Below, one piece after another: positions 25,413 through 36,100 of a stretch of 64,000 nucleotides of DNA. Source of the stretch: Treponema socranskii subsp. buccale (GTDB taxonomy: Bacteria > Spirochaetota > Spirochaetia > Treponematales > Treponemataceae); the NCBI RefSeq assembly GCF_024181585.1, contig NZ_CP054258.1, positions 186,001-250,000 on the forward strand, read 5' to 3'. The notes below the pieces were generated by a model. That model saw only the letters and a program-made list of their open reading frames with translations. It was not told the DNA's origin and did no database searches. Both the position numbers and the translations under genes were made by a program. How positions within the stretch are numbered: position 1 is the stretch's first letter; every line of letters starts with the position of its first letter.

Positions 25413-26153
25413 TCAAAGAATCGTATTTGTCGTTTCCGCATTTATAAAAAGTTTGTACCCCTCTTTTGCTTTCAAAATATGGATTTCCGAAGTTTTTTCG
25501 TCGAGATATGTCCGTAATCGCGATATAGCCGAATAGATCGTGCCTTCTTTTGCACATATACCTCGTTTCCGAAGCAGTTGCTGCAGTTCGGGAATGCTTA
25601 CCGCCCTGCCTTCATTTGTAAACAGGATTTCGAACACGGAAAAGATCGAAGTGGAGAGTTGTTTCTTGTATACGGCAAGAAGCGCTTCATGCTGCGTCCT
25701 ATCTTTTTCGTCTTTTGAAAAACCGGATGTTCTCGATATGCGATCGAGCGATATATGCGGTTTTGTGCCGTGAGTTTCGACCGTTTCGGCAATCGTCTTC
25801 AGCGGAGGAAACAAGGAATCGATATCGAGCGAACCGATATGTCCGTAGTACAGATTGAGCGCCATAATCCAATGCTTCAGGCGCGAATCGGCATCTTTGG
25901 GAAACGGACTGTTATAAAACAGCAGCGGGATGGAACATCCGATATCGTGCATGTATCGATAGATATTGAAAATGCTGTGATCGTAGGTGAGATAATCGAT
26001 AAGGAGCAAATCGGGACAGGTTTTTATCTTCAAAATCGATTTGTAAAATTCGTCCGAATTTATGTAGGTATTGCACGTATGGCCGTTGTCCTCCAGTGCC
26101 TTTGTGATCTTTTTACATGCTTTTCGATGCTTCGTGTAAAAATAAAATGTCAT
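25413..26153 (-). CDS. Response-regulator-like protein with winged-helix C-terminus
   Basis: A 246-residue protein. The N-terminal ~115 residues look like a receiver fold (FYFYTKHRKACKKITKAL, CPDLLLIDYLTYD with Asp at the expected acceptor position). The usual double-acid pocket and the conserved lysine are not evident. The C-terminal ~100 residues resemble an OmpR-type winged helix (FEILFTNEGRAVSIPELQQLL, TIYSAISRLRTYLDE, LKAKEGYKLF). It may be an atypical or orphan regulator that works without phosphorylation. No histidine kinase is adjacent. The ribosome-binding site (GAGAGA) is weak. Confidence 0.7.
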   Translation of the reverse strand: MTFYFYTKHRKACKKITKALEDNGHTCNTYINSDEFYKSILKIKTCPDLLLIDYLTYDHSIFNIYRYMHDIGCSIPLLFYNSPFPKDADSRLKHWIMALNLYYGHIGSLDIDSLFPPLKTIAETVETHGTKPHISLDRISRTSGFSKDEKDRTQHEALLAVYKKQLSTSIFSVFEILFTNEGRAVSIPELQQLLRKRGICAKEGTIYSAISRLRTYLDEKTSEIHILKAKEGYKLFINAETTNTIL

Positions 26154-26329
26154 CGCCGGTTTCTCTCATCAAACCTTTGTACTCCCGCTTGCTGTAAGTA
26201 TGTCGATTATATTGTAGCATGAAAAATCCGCCTTGACTAATATTTCTTTTTTTAGGATTATTAAGAGCATTATAAAAACTACGGATTAAAAAGCGGCGCT
26301 TAAACGGCGAGACGCGTTTTAAGGATGTT

Positions 26330-26995
26330 ATGAAAAAAAATACGATAACCCGCGCATATCTTGAATCGTTGCCTTTTTCCGACTTGCTTGCGCTTGCTGA
26401 CACGTACGGCATAGATGTGCCCGATAATTTGAACAGACGGTTTCTCATCGGTGAACTCCTCGATGTTGTAAAGGAAACCGGGAACGATTCGGACGATATG
26501 ATTGTCACTCGGGAAAAAGATGAAGCGCAGTCTTTATCCGAGCGGCTTCCCGAATCCTACAATGTTACGGAAATAGAAGCGGTACTCAGAAATCCTGCGT
26601 GGATTTACGTCTATTGGGACATAGGCGAACGCGATATCCGCAGTTTAAAAAAACACGGAGACTATACGATCTTTCTTCGCGTCCGTTCTTTTTCAGATCG
26701 TGCGGCTTCAAAGAGCGAAGATGCGTATGATGTGCAGATCGATCAAGGCGATACGTCGGAATACCTTTTGTGTCCCGCAGGCAAAAAAATCATTCGTGTG
26801 GAACTTACCGCTTCGACTGCGACGGGAACGACCGTACTCGCTTCTTCGTGTTCGGTTGAAATTCCGCGCTCTTCAAAACTGCTTACTCATATCCGTCCGG
26901 GCAATGACGGCGATATAAGACCGATTGCAGCCCTGTCGGGTATAAAAGAACTTTTGCTCGATCATTATGTACATCATCGTGAATCGTTTTTCTAA
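26330..26995 (+). CDS. DUF4912 domain protein
   Basis: A 221-residue protein. The N-terminal helix pair (LESLPFSDLLALADTYGI) resembles a Rho-N/SAP-type module. The DUF4912 core follows: LPESYNVTEIEAVLRNPAWI, VYWDIGE, and a beta-rich carbohydrate-binding-like fold. Such proteins usually lie next to GH57 glucan enzymes, and one begins 72 bases downstream. AAGGA ahead of the ATG sets the start. Its biochemical role is not known. Confidence 0.85.
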   Translation: MKKNTITRAYLESLPFSDLLALADTYGIDVPDNLNRRFLIGELLDVVKETGNDSDDMIVTREKDEAQSLSERLPESYNVTEIEAVLRNPAWIYVYWDIGERDIRSLKKHGDYTIFLRVRSFSDRAASKSEDAYDVQIDQGDTSEYLLCPAGKKIIRVELTASTATGTTVLASSCSVEIPRSSKLLTHIRPGNDGDIRPIAALSGIKELLLDHYVHHRESFF

Positions 26996-27059
26996 AAGCA
27001 CCTCTGAAAGTTCTGTCGGATTTTTAAAGGTGCCGTCGAGTTTTAATTTTCAACATCGG
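26993..27059. repeat. Diverged hairpin element between DUF4912 and GH57 genes
   Basis: AAAAGCACCT...AGGTGC is followed directly by CGAGTTTT-AATTTTC-AACATCG. This matches the order seen in the array at 38297 (variable stem, then CGAGTTT-stem-AAAC-TCG). The second stem is weak here. Confidence 0.45.
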
Positions 27060-27067
27060 AGACTGCG

Positions 27068-28666
27068 ATGGCAAATAAAAGAATTGTTTTATTAATTTCA
27101 AATCTTCAGGAATTCATCTATCACACGGGCGCCGAAGAAAAAAGATTTGCGGCGGAGATGAATCGCCTGTATGAATCGATTTCATACGTCTATATACCGC
27201 TGCTCAATATGTTCGCTTCGCTTGAAAAGGACGGTGTTCCGTTTAAAATTGCGCTCGTGATTTCGCCGGTGCTGTGTACGCTTTTGAAAGACCCCGTCGT
27301 GCAGCAACAGTACATCGCGTGGCTCGATGCGAAAATCGAACTGGGTAAAAGCGAACTTGAGCGCTGTAAAGACGATGCTGCGATGTGCGATGTCGTTAAA
27401 TTTCATCTTGAAAAAGCGCAGGAAGACCGCTTTTGCTTTACGGCGGTGTACGGTCAGGATTTATTGAAAAAGATTGCCGAATATCAAAAGAAGGGATATG
27501 TCGAACTGCTTGCAACTTGCGCTACGAATATTTTTTTGCCGCACTATGCGGATATGGGCGAAGTGCTCAATGCGCAGATAGAAACGGGGTTATACGCTCA
27601 TCGTTCGTTTTTCGGAGGCCGCGCGAAGGGATTTTGGCTTCCGGAAACGGGCTATATTCCGGGGCTCGAGCGGGTGATGAGCACGTACGGCGTGGATTAT
27701 ACGGTACTCGATGCACGTTCATTTCTTTTTTCCGACGATATCGCTGAAAAAGGGATATTTGCACCGGTCGTCTGCGGCGGAAAGACGGTCGCGTTTGCCC
27801 GCGATAACCGTACCGATGAAGAAGTTTTCGGAGAAAAAGGTTACGCATCTTCTTCCGTCTATTGCAACGTCAACCGTGACATTGCATTTGAGCTTTCATT
27901 CGAACGGCTCGCACCGTACTTCCGCGGTGCTTCATCGCGCTATGCGTCGGGCTATCAATATTACAATAAAGGCACCGAAAAAAAAGGTTCCGATTGCCTC
28001 TACGATCCGATGCGCGCCGCCGAACAAAATGAAATCGATGCGGCGGCTTTTTTCGACAAAAAGCTCGATGTACTCGTGCAGGCGGAAAGTCTTTTGCCGT
28101 CCGTGCCTCAGTTTTCACTCGTGTGTACATTTTCAGTCGAACAGTTTTTGCAGCAGTGGCATGAAGGCGTCTCATGGATCGAAAACATATACCGCTACGC
28201 GAAAGACAAACCCGCTTCGTTTTCGTCTTTTGAAGATATCATCGCCGCACAGGGACATTTGCAAAACCTGCAGCCCTACTGCAGCGCTTCGATCGGATCG
28301 GGATACGGAGAAACGCTCATCGCAAATAAAAACAGCTGGATGCTGCGTCATGCGCGTAAAGCAAGCGAACGGATGATCGATTTGGCCGAACGTTTTCCCG
28401 ACGATACGGGGCTCAAAGCGCGGCTTTTGAATTTGAGCGCGAGAGAACTTTTGCTTGCGCAGTCGTGTACGTGGGCAAATATGATATGGGAAGGCACTTT
28501 CCCCGAATATGCCGAAGCGCGTTTTACGGAAAGCATCGGCGCGTTTATAAAGGTTTTCGAATCGCTCGGCGCAAATACGGTGAGCACCGAATGGCTTACG
28601 TCGTACGAAGCGAAGCATCCCGTGTTCCCGTGGATAAATTATCGGATTTTCAGTAAAAAACGATGA
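27068..28666 (+). CDS. Glycoside hydrolase family 57 protein, branching-enzyme-like (DUF1957 type)
   Basis: A 532-residue GH57 protein. It starts with VLLISNLQEFIYHTG in place of the common HAHLPY motif. It keeps the third GH57 motif GFWLPETGYIPGLE, containing the catalytic Glu, and the distal IGSGYGETLIANKNSW region. It ends with the helical LSARELLLAQSCTWANMIW segment. Homologues are 1,4-alpha-glucan branching enzymes acting on glycogen-like polymers. Loss of the N-terminal histidine pair makes the exact activity uncertain. It is preceded by DUF4912, a usual partner. GGAG ahead of the ATG supports the start. Confidence 0.87.
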   Translation: MANKRIVLLISNLQEFIYHTGAEEKRFAAEMNRLYESISYVYIPLLNMFASLEKDGVPFKIALVISPVLCTLLKDPVVQQQYIAWLDAKIELGKSELERCKDDAAMCDVVKFHLEKAQEDRFCFTAVYGQDLLKKIAEYQKKGYVELLATCATNIFLPHYADMGEVLNAQIETGLYAHRSFFGGRAKGFWLPETGYIPGLERVMSTYGVDYTVLDARSFLFSDDIAEKGIFAPVVCGGKTVAFARDNRTDEEVFGEKGYASSSVYCNVNRDIAFELSFERLAPYFRGASSRYASGYQYYNKGTEKKGSDCLYDPMRAAEQNEIDAAAFFDKKLDVLVQAESLLPSVPQFSLVCTFSVEQFLQQWHEGVSWIENIYRYAKDKPASFSSFEDIIAAQGHLQNLQPYCSASIGSGYGETLIANKNSWMLRHARKASERMIDLAERFPDDTGLKARLLNLSARELLLAQSCTWANMIWEGTFPEYAEARFTESIGAFIKVFESLGANTVSTEWLTSYEAKHPVFPWINYRIFSKKR

Positions 28667-28672
28667 TGCAAT

Positions 28673-28712
28673 GGGGCTGTCTCAAAAGCCGCCTGCTTTT
28701 TCGGCAGCCTTC
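28673..28712. terminator. Hairpin between convergent GH57 and UPF0164 genes
   Basis: GGCTG/CAGCC with an inner AAAAGC/GCTTTT stem. The left part, GGGGCTGTCTCAAAAG, is identical to the start of the repeat element at 6252. It lies 6 bases after one gene stop and 8 before the other. Confidence 0.6.
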
Positions 28713-28719
28713 CGTCTTG

Positions 28720-30033
28720 TTAATTTTGCAGGGATTGTGCGTCGCGGATGCGCTGCTGCAAATCGATTTGTTTTTGTGCGCTTTCGATTCCCTCTGTTGC
28801 GGGAGTAAAGCGGGGATCGAGCGCGAGTGCTTTATTCCATACTTCGACGGCTCCTCGGAAATCACCCTTGGCGAAGAGAGCGAGTCCTTCGCCGTACAAT
28901 CGTTCCGCTTCGCTTTGCCGCTTTGCTCTTCCGCCGTCGCCGAGCAGTATTTTTGCGCCTGCGCTTATGTGATTTGACGGAAAAGGATTGAACGACGAAA
29001 ATCGGTCGAAAGTATAGGCCGCTTCCAAACGCACGCGCTTAAAGAGCGTAACGCTTATGCCGCCTCCGGCGCTTTGAAAACGTATATAAGGGGCGTTTTC
29101 GTCGGCGGAAAAAGTGCAGCCGGCGAAAACCGCTAAAAAATCGGTGACGGTCAATTCGACGGCGCAGCCGGCAGTTCCGAGCATATAGTTTCCGATATTC
29201 GAAAGATTTACGGGTTGTTTGAATTCCGCAGCGGCAAGCAGCCGTTTAAGGGGCCGGTAAGACAGTCCGAGCGAAACGCTCGTCGGAAGCGGATCGTCCG
29301 TTTTAATCTTTTCTCCGAAGCCGGTTATCGCGGCTCCGGCATTGCGGACACATAAAGCCAAACGCAGGTTCGGCTCTCGTGAAGCGAAAAATTTGCCTGC
29401 ATTGAAGCGCAGCATGACACCCGCATCGGATGCAAGTGCGAGGGCGGAACGCGAAAGGCTTGCGGAACTTATGATCGATCCCGATGCGTCGGGCATACTG
29501 CGCCATGCGGTTTTTAGATTTGCGCCGAGCGCGATCCCTTTAAAATAATAACCGGCGAGAATATTGTATGATATGTTGAAGGTTGCCGACGCTTCGGAAT
29601 AGAGGCTGTCCGCACTTCGTTTGCCGAAAGCGCCGTATTCGTAAAAGGGGACGTAAAAAAATCGGAGTTCTCCGCCGAATCCCAAATCGCCGTGCCTTGC
29701 GGCCGCGGCGGCCGTTTCCATCGCCGCTCCCGCAATCCATATATTGTGAAATAATGCGATTTCATTTTGTTCAAGCAGCGAGCTTGCCGCCGGATTGTAA
29801 TCGATACAAAAGCTGTCGTCCGAAACAGCCGTATATGCGCCGCCGAGCGCTTCAGCCCTTCCGCCCGACGGAACGGTGAGCGAATAAAACGAGAGGGCAT
29901 TTTCATCCGTATTTGAAAACGCGGACAAGGCTTTTGCGAACGAGCCGGCTCCGGTAAAATCGAGGGCAAAGGCGCGAATCGAAATACAAAAAACGAACAG
30001 TAACGGCATACGAGCAAAAAATGTTTTCATCAT
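28720..30033 (-). CDS. UPF0164 family outer-membrane protein with C-terminal TPR-like tail
   Basis: A 437-residue protein with a signal peptide (LLFVFCISIRAFA, cut near residue 22). The UPF0164 opening follows: LTVPSGGRAEALGGAYTAVSDDSF and NPAAS. The middle is beta-rich and FadL-like. The last ~60 residues are a tetratricopeptide-like helical pair (RLYGEGLALFAKGDFRGAVEVWNKAL). In Treponema pallidum this family is discussed as FadL-like long-chain fatty-acid transporters. Three starts compete (30039, 30033, 30030). I prefer 30033 because a TATACT hexamer at 30043-30048 makes transcription start about there. Confidence 0.85.
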   Translation of the reverse strand: MMKTFFARMPLLFVFCISIRAFALDFTGAGSFAKALSAFSNTDENALSFYSLTVPSGGRAEALGGAYTAVSDDSFCIDYNPAASSLLEQNEIALFHNIWIAGAAMETAAAAARHGDLGFGGELRFFYVPFYEYGAFGKRSADSLYSEASATFNISYNILAGYYFKGIALGANLKTAWRSMPDASGSIISSASLSRSALALASDAGVMLRFNAGKFFASREPNLRLALCVRNAGAAITGFGEKIKTDDPLPTSVSLGLSYRPLKRLLAAAEFKQPVNLSNIGNYMLGTAGCAVELTVTDFLAVFAGCTFSADENAPYIRFQSAGGGISVTLFKRVRLEAAYTFDRFSSFNPFPSNHISAGAKILLGDGGRAKRQSEAERLYGEGLALFAKGDFRGAVEVWNKALALDPRFTPATEGIESAQKQIDLQQRIRDAQSLQN

Positions 30034-30187
30034 CGGCATTTCAGTATATCATATTTTCGGCATTTTTTCTCGACTTCGAGATTGAACATACCGAAAATAT
30101 AAGCAGCCGTATGCAGACCGGTACCGTAGGTTTTTTCGCAAAAACATGATACAATATATTTAAACGGGAGATTGCAATCCGTTAATA

Positions 30188-33100
30188 ATGAAAAAAATAT
30201 TTTTAGCCGCAGCATACTGTATTCTCATTGCCGCGCCGTTTTTTGCAAAACCGAAAGACGACAGCCTCTCCCTCGCCGAAATCGACCGGCTCATTCGGGA
30301 GACGGACTACGATGCGGCGCTTTCTGCGCTTTACGAGTTCAATGTATCGCATCCGGAACGCTTCGAAGATATGCAGCGGCGTGTCGGAAAAATTATTAAA
30401 AAACTTAACCTCTATACCGCAACCGCTTCGCAGCTTTTCGATACTGTGGAAAATGACCCCGAAAACGGGGAAAAAATATTGGCGATTATCGCGAAGCTCG
30501 AATCGTTGAAAAAAAATCCGACGGAGCAGCAGCTTTCGTTTATCCGCGAAGCCCGATCGGCAGCGCAGTTTACGATGTATCGAAGGCAGCTGTTTTCGAT
30601 TTTGCAGGCGAGTGCGGATTCGGCGCACGGCGGCAATTATACGGATGCCGTCGAAAAAGCGGAAAGCGGCTTTTTTATGTACCGCGATGATTTTTTTAAT
30701 AAACACACCGATGCTCTCGAAACGATTCCGGTACGGAGCGCTTTGTCTTATGTCGATGAGCGGATCGCCGCATATAAAGCGCTCGAAGAAAATCTGCAGA
30801 GCTCGGTACGTTCTTTTTCCGATGTCGTCCATTTGGGCGATGTCGAAAAAGCGCATGCTCTGTTTCCCGCCGTGCAATATTCTTTCGGGGAATTTGCGGA
30901 ATTGCGGAACAGTATCTATCGGCTCGGTTTTGAACTGTGGAATATGGGGCAGTCGGAAAACGCGACGGTAAGCGATGCGTCGTTTTTACCTTTCGTTTCT
31001 CGTTTTATTCTCGGCATCAATACGATTGCGGACTCCGGTGTTTTAGGCGCGATGAATTGCGAATGGGATGCCCTTACAAAGCATATGGAAGACGAAATCC
31101 GATGGATGCTTATACAGAACATCGATTCTTTCGTTTATAACTTGGACGCCGGCGCGTTTACGGGCGAAAACGCTTTTCCCGAGCAAAAAGAACTTTCGGC
31201 ATGTATGTCGTTTGCGGAACTCGGAAAATCGATAAACGCTTTATATATGCTCAGGCGTGAATTGGACGGAACGCCTGAAAAATCGCGCTTTTCAAATTTC
31301 GGGCTATCGGTCGATTACGGTGCGGCTCTCGCTTCCCGTTTTTCGGTTTTGCTCGATGCGGGTAAAGCGATGACGGCCGAAAGACAAAAAGCGCTTTCGC
31401 TTCCGGAACCGGCCGATTACGACCGCGCGGCAATAGACGGAAAAGCGTATACGGATTCTCTTCTTGCTTCCGTCGAATTTATTAAATCCGAAGCGATGAA
31501 GATTTCTCAGGATAATTTCGAACTCTCGCCGGAAGCCCGTGCATACCTCGGAGCGCAGTATACGGAAGACGATGAAATAATCCCCTTCGATACCGCCGTC
31601 GGCGCATACCGTAAATTTTCCGGGGATGCGGCCGACTTCAGCCGCAATGCCGAAATTGAAGTATGGCAGAAAATCGCCTCGTACTATGCCGCATGCGGCG
31701 CGTCGTATGAAGCGGCGCGGTCAACGGATTTTGCCAATATCGAAATGCTCGAAGGCGAAAACTTCGATGAAGGTGTCGGTACGAGATTGAAATACCCGCT
31801 TCAAACGGCGGAAGCGGCTGCCGCTTTTCAAAATGCGCTTGCGGCAAATACGGACGTCCTCGTTTCGGCGCGGACGCTTTTGGCGCGGGGGCCGTATGCC
31901 GATACGTACGCATTGCCGCTGAAGCGGATTTGCGACGCGATTACCAAACTCGATTCGTTTGCACCGAAAGCTCAAACCGTAAAAACCTATGCGACCGAAC
32001 AGGTCAATGCGGCACGGCGTGCAAAAGACGAAGCCGATTTGAGGTATGAGCAGGCGAAAAAGGCGCTTTCGGCGAACGACTTCGCTGAAGCTCGCGGAAG
32101 GCTTCAGGAAGCGCGTACGAAATACAATGAATCGCTTTCGTATCAGGAATCGCCCGAACTGCGCAAGCTTTCCGATGAGCGGCTTGCGTCTTTGGGCGAG
32201 CGCATTCAAACGCGGCAAAACGAAATCGTCGTCCGCCGTGTACGCGACATGAAAACGAAAGCGCGGAACGAATATTACAACGGAAATTTCAGCGCTGCGG
32301 AATCCGTTTTGACGCAGGCAAAAGCGCTGTGGGCGATGACGAATATCGACGAAGATGAAGAGATAACGTCGCTGCTCGCTTTGGTCGGTACGGCGCTTTC
32401 GCTTCAGGCGGGGCGTGTTCTTTCTCCGTCGGCACCGCTCTATCCGGAGATGTCACAGCTTTTAAGCATTGCACGGCAGTATTTCAACGAAGGACAGAAT
32501 TTATTAAAAAAAGGCGATACGGATGCGGGAAAAGCGCTTCTCGCCCAAGCGCTGCAAAAAATTCAAGAGCTGCAGCTCGTCTACCCGCGCAATCGATCGG
32601 CAAGTCTTTTAACGCTGCGGATCCGGCAAGTGCTCGATCCTTCGGGGTTTGCGTCTCTGTTTGCCGAGCGCATCGAAATGGCGAAAGCGAATTATAAAAC
32701 GCCCGACAAACGGCAGTCGGCTTATACGGATTTGCTCGACTTGTATGAAATCGACCCGTCGTATCCGGGACTCGCCGCTCTCATCTACGAAACGGAAATC
32801 GATTTGGGGATCCGCCGCCGTCCTCAAGACCGCGAGGCGATCGCTCGTGCGGCATCTCTTACGAAGCAGGCGCAGAGCGTTGCCGACAGTGCAGGACGGG
32901 ACGAAGTGAAACTTCGCGCGGCGCTCTCTCTTGTCAATGAAGCGATTTCTCTCGATCCGAACAACAATGCGGCGCTCCTTTTAAAAGATCGCATACAGAT
33001 TGCGATCGGAGGCGAGACGCTTATCGTGCTGTCGTCCGAAGACGAAGCGAAGTATCAAAAAGCGGTCACCGCTTTGCAGAGCAATGACATCGTTACCGCA

Positions 33101-33193
33101 AATGCGCTCGTCGAAGAACTCTTACAAAAACCGTCAAATAAAAACTCTTCGAAGATTATCGATCTGCAAAAAAAGATCCGGGCGCTGCTGTGA
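30188..33193 (+). CDS. Large exported helical-repeat protein
   Basis: A 1001-residue protein with a signal peptide (FLAAAYCILIAAPFFAKPK), so it is periplasmic. The rest is almost all helical. TPR-like units appear at about 30-60 (DYDAALSALYEF), 670-720 (AKKALSANDFAEARGRLQEA, YNGNFSAAESVLTQAKALW), 770-800 (LLKKGDTDAGKALLAQAL) and near the end (LVNEAISLDPNNNAALLL, LQSNDIVTANALVEELL). Such repeats usually hold protein partners. Its stop overlaps the ATG of the giant phosphatase (TGATG at 33191-33195), so the two are made together. GGGAG lies a long 16 bases before the ATG. Confidence 0.8.
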   Translation: MKKIFLAAAYCILIAAPFFAKPKDDSLSLAEIDRLIRETDYDAALSALYEFNVSHPERFEDMQRRVGKIIKKLNLYTATASQLFDTVENDPENGEKILAIIAKLESLKKNPTEQQLSFIREARSAAQFTMYRRQLFSILQASADSAHGGNYTDAVEKAESGFFMYRDDFFNKHTDALETIPVRSALSYVDERIAAYKALEENLQSSVRSFSDVVHLGDVEKAHALFPAVQYSFGEFAELRNSIYRLGFELWNMGQSENATVSDASFLPFVSRFILGINTIADSGVLGAMNCEWDALTKHMEDEIRWMLIQNIDSFVYNLDAGAFTGENAFPEQKELSACMSFAELGKSINALYMLRRELDGTPEKSRFSNFGLSVDYGAALASRFSVLLDAGKAMTAERQKALSLPEPADYDRAAIDGKAYTDSLLASVEFIKSEAMKISQDNFELSPEARAYLGAQYTEDDEIIPFDTAVGAYRKFSGDAADFSRNAEIEVWQKIASYYAACGASYEAARSTDFANIEMLEGENFDEGVGTRLKYPLQTAEAAAAFQNALAANTDVLVSARTLLARGPYADTYALPLKRICDAITKLDSFAPKAQTVKTYATEQVNAARRAKDEADLRYEQAKKALSANDFAEARGRLQEARTKYNESLSYQESPELRKLSDERLASLGERIQTRQNEIVVRRVRDMKTKARNEYYNGNFSAAESVLTQAKALWAMTNIDEDEEITSLLALVGTALSLQAGRVLSPSAPLYPEMSQLLSIARQYFNEGQNLLKKGDTDAGKALLAQALQKIQELQLVYPRNRSASLLTLRIRQVLDPSGFASLFAERIEMAKANYKTPDKRQSAYTDLLDLYEIDPSYPGLAALIYETEIDLGIRRRPQDREAIARAASLTKQAQSVADSAGRDEVKLRAALSLVNEAISLDPNNNAALLLKDRIQIAIGGETLIVLSSEDEAKYQKAVTALQSNDIVTANALVEELLQKPSNKNSSKIIDLQKKIRALL

Positions 33194-36100
33194 TGAACCG
33201 AACGATAACGATAATAAAATGCACTCCTTTGTCCGCGCTGTGTGCCGCACTCTTTTGCATTTCCGTTGCGCCTCTTTATGCTCAATCGATGTATTGGGAA
33301 AATGCCGTACGCATAACGGAGGGCGATGCCCGTTTTCCCCGTGTCGTAACGAACGGTAAAAAAACATGGGTGTTTTGGGAAGAGATCGATACGAAAAACG
33401 AAACGATAGGACTTTCGTGCCGCTATACCGATACAGACGGTACGGTGCGGACGAATCGCCGTTTCGCCGGTCCTTTTCCGTATTCGGGGAGGGTACCCGA
33501 CATCTATTCCGCTGCGGTTTCAAAAAGAGGAACGGTAGCTGTTGCAGTGCTTTCGGGAAAAAAAACGATTTCGATTTTCACGTCGTCCGACGACGGCGCT
33601 TATTTTACCGAAGTGAAGATTCCCCATTATGACGAATCTTTCGTCGCACCTCAAATCTATGCGACTTCGCGCGGCACTTTTATGCTCTTTGTGTCGCTCG
33701 GACAAAACGCTTCGTTTGCAATGTATGCGGCGACATCTCCCGACGGTTTTGCATGGTCGGAGTTTTCTCATTTTTTGCCCGCTGATTCTCAAGTAAATCC
33801 GTTTATTCCCGTACTCAATTCGATGCCGAAAAACGATGTCGTTGTTTTTCAAGCGCAGTATATCCTTGAAAACCGCATATCCTATCAGCTTTATGCGACT
33901 TTTTCTTCCGATGCGGGAGTGACGTGGTCGATGCCTTTGCTGATCACCGGCGCTTCTTCGCTTGCACCCGACGATAAACACGGTTTTTCCGCGTATCACA
34001 ATCAGCGTCCGTTTTTGTTCACGCGATCGGGCGTTACGTATATCGCATGGGAGCGGACGTATTACGCTTCCGAGAATTCGCATATTTGGGTCGGACAGCT
34101 GACAAAAGAGGGAATCGTTGCCGGCACTGCAAAACAAATCAGCGGAGAGGGGAATGCGAACCGCGTCGTCCTCTTTTCGTTTAATAATACTTTGTCCGCC
34201 GTTTGGTTTGATACGAGGATCGGCATCGAAACGGTGCGTATGGCGCAAAAAAAAGGTCCGCTTTGGGAAGAGATTACTCTTTCATCGGGACGTGTTCCGA
34301 GCCTTTTCGCGTTTCCCGTTATCACCCGATCGAAATCGAATGTCGAACACCTCGCATTCGTGTGGCAGGAAAATCCCCAAAACGGAAAGCCGGGTATCTA
34401 TCTTCTTGAACCCGATATTTCGGTTGCTCCGCCTTCGATCGAACCGCTTTCGTTCGAAACGGGTAAACGCGCGAAGGAAAGGCGCGTACGCTTCCGCATC
34501 GAATTGCCTTCGGATTCGTCCGGCGTCGCCGGCTATTCGTGGAGTTGGTCGCAAGACAAATCGACCGAACCTCCCGATACGATTATGAATACTTCGAAAG
34601 AGCGGACGGTCGAAGTAAATGCGTCTGCCGAGGGCAAATGGTATTTTAAAGTACGAACGGCGGACTATGCGGGAAACCGATCGGATTCGGCGGTTGCCGA
34701 ATATTACCTCGATTTGACGGCACCGGCAAAACCTTCGATCAAACTTCCCGAAACGGATAAGGCCGGCTTTATCCGTTCGAATTCATTCGACATAAGCTGG
34801 CAGCCGGATGCGGCCGACAGCGATATCGCCGGCTATACGTGGCATTTGCAGTACATCGCACCGATCGATGATCGCCTTGTTTACACGAAGCGTCACACGA
34901 TGCGGGTGAGCGTTGACGAAGCGAAAGCTATGGCCGCTTCGTTTTTGACATCCCGCGCGGATGATATTCGGCACGCTGAAAAACCGCCGAAACGCATACT
35001 CGGAAAAGAGCGCCGTACTTCGTATGCAAACCGTAAAAACGGACTCTATGCGTTTTCCGTTGCGGCCATCGATGATGTCGGCAATATAGGCGAAGCGTCT
35101 ACGGTGCCGCTCCTGCTTAACAAATATGTGCCCGTCACCTATATTACGTCGGTCGCCTCGTCGAGCGATATGTTCGGAAATCTCACGATCGATATCATCG
35201 GCGGAGGTTTTACTTACGACGGAACGGTAAATGAAATATATATCGACAAGGACGGAAAGGCTCCCTATGATTTAACGCTTCGGCGGAGCGAGGGAACGTT
35301 CCGAGTAGTGTCGGACAATCGCATCGTCGACATACGCACCGGCACCGCGCTCGATGAAGGCGCGTATCATATAGGACTTGTGCATTCCGATCGCGGACTT
35401 TTTATGAGCGGCGTGCTTTTCCGTGTCGAAAAAAAAGGTACGGTGAAAATGGAACGGCAATACGCTTACGGTTCGCCGTGGCAGCCGATTAAAACGGCAT
35501 CGCCGTATCATATTCAAATCGGAACGCTTTTGTTTTGGATCGTAATTGCCCTTGCAGCGGCAGGGTTTGCGTTTGCCCTTTTCGGCTTGACGGAGACGGT
35601 ACGGGATACGCTTGCCGTTCGTATGGAAATACGCGCGCTTATTGCAGGAGATAGTATGCCTCAGAGGAAGAAAAAACGATTTATGCAGCTTAAGTATAAA
35701 GGCATCAGCCTCAGATTCAAATTGATGCTGTTTACGACGCTTCTCGTCATCGTTACCGTAGTGCTCGTTGCGCTGCCCTTCGGCATCAATATGGTGCGCA
35801 CACAGCAAAGTACGCTTGCGCGCGGGCTTTCCGAACGGGTTGATATGCTCCTCGAAAGTTTGTCTTCGAGTACGCGTGTCTATATGTCGACACAAAATAT
35901 TCTTGAAATGAATTATCTGCCCGATCAAATGTCGTCGCTCGAAGAAGCTCGGTACGTAACGATTACCGGTTATCCGTCGAACAATGCGAATACCGGTCTC
36001 GGGTATGTATGGGCGACAAACGATCCCGAAATTTTGCAAAAGATTTCGAACTCGGCGCTCACGTACGGGGTGTCGGAGATAACGAATGAAACCGTTCGGG

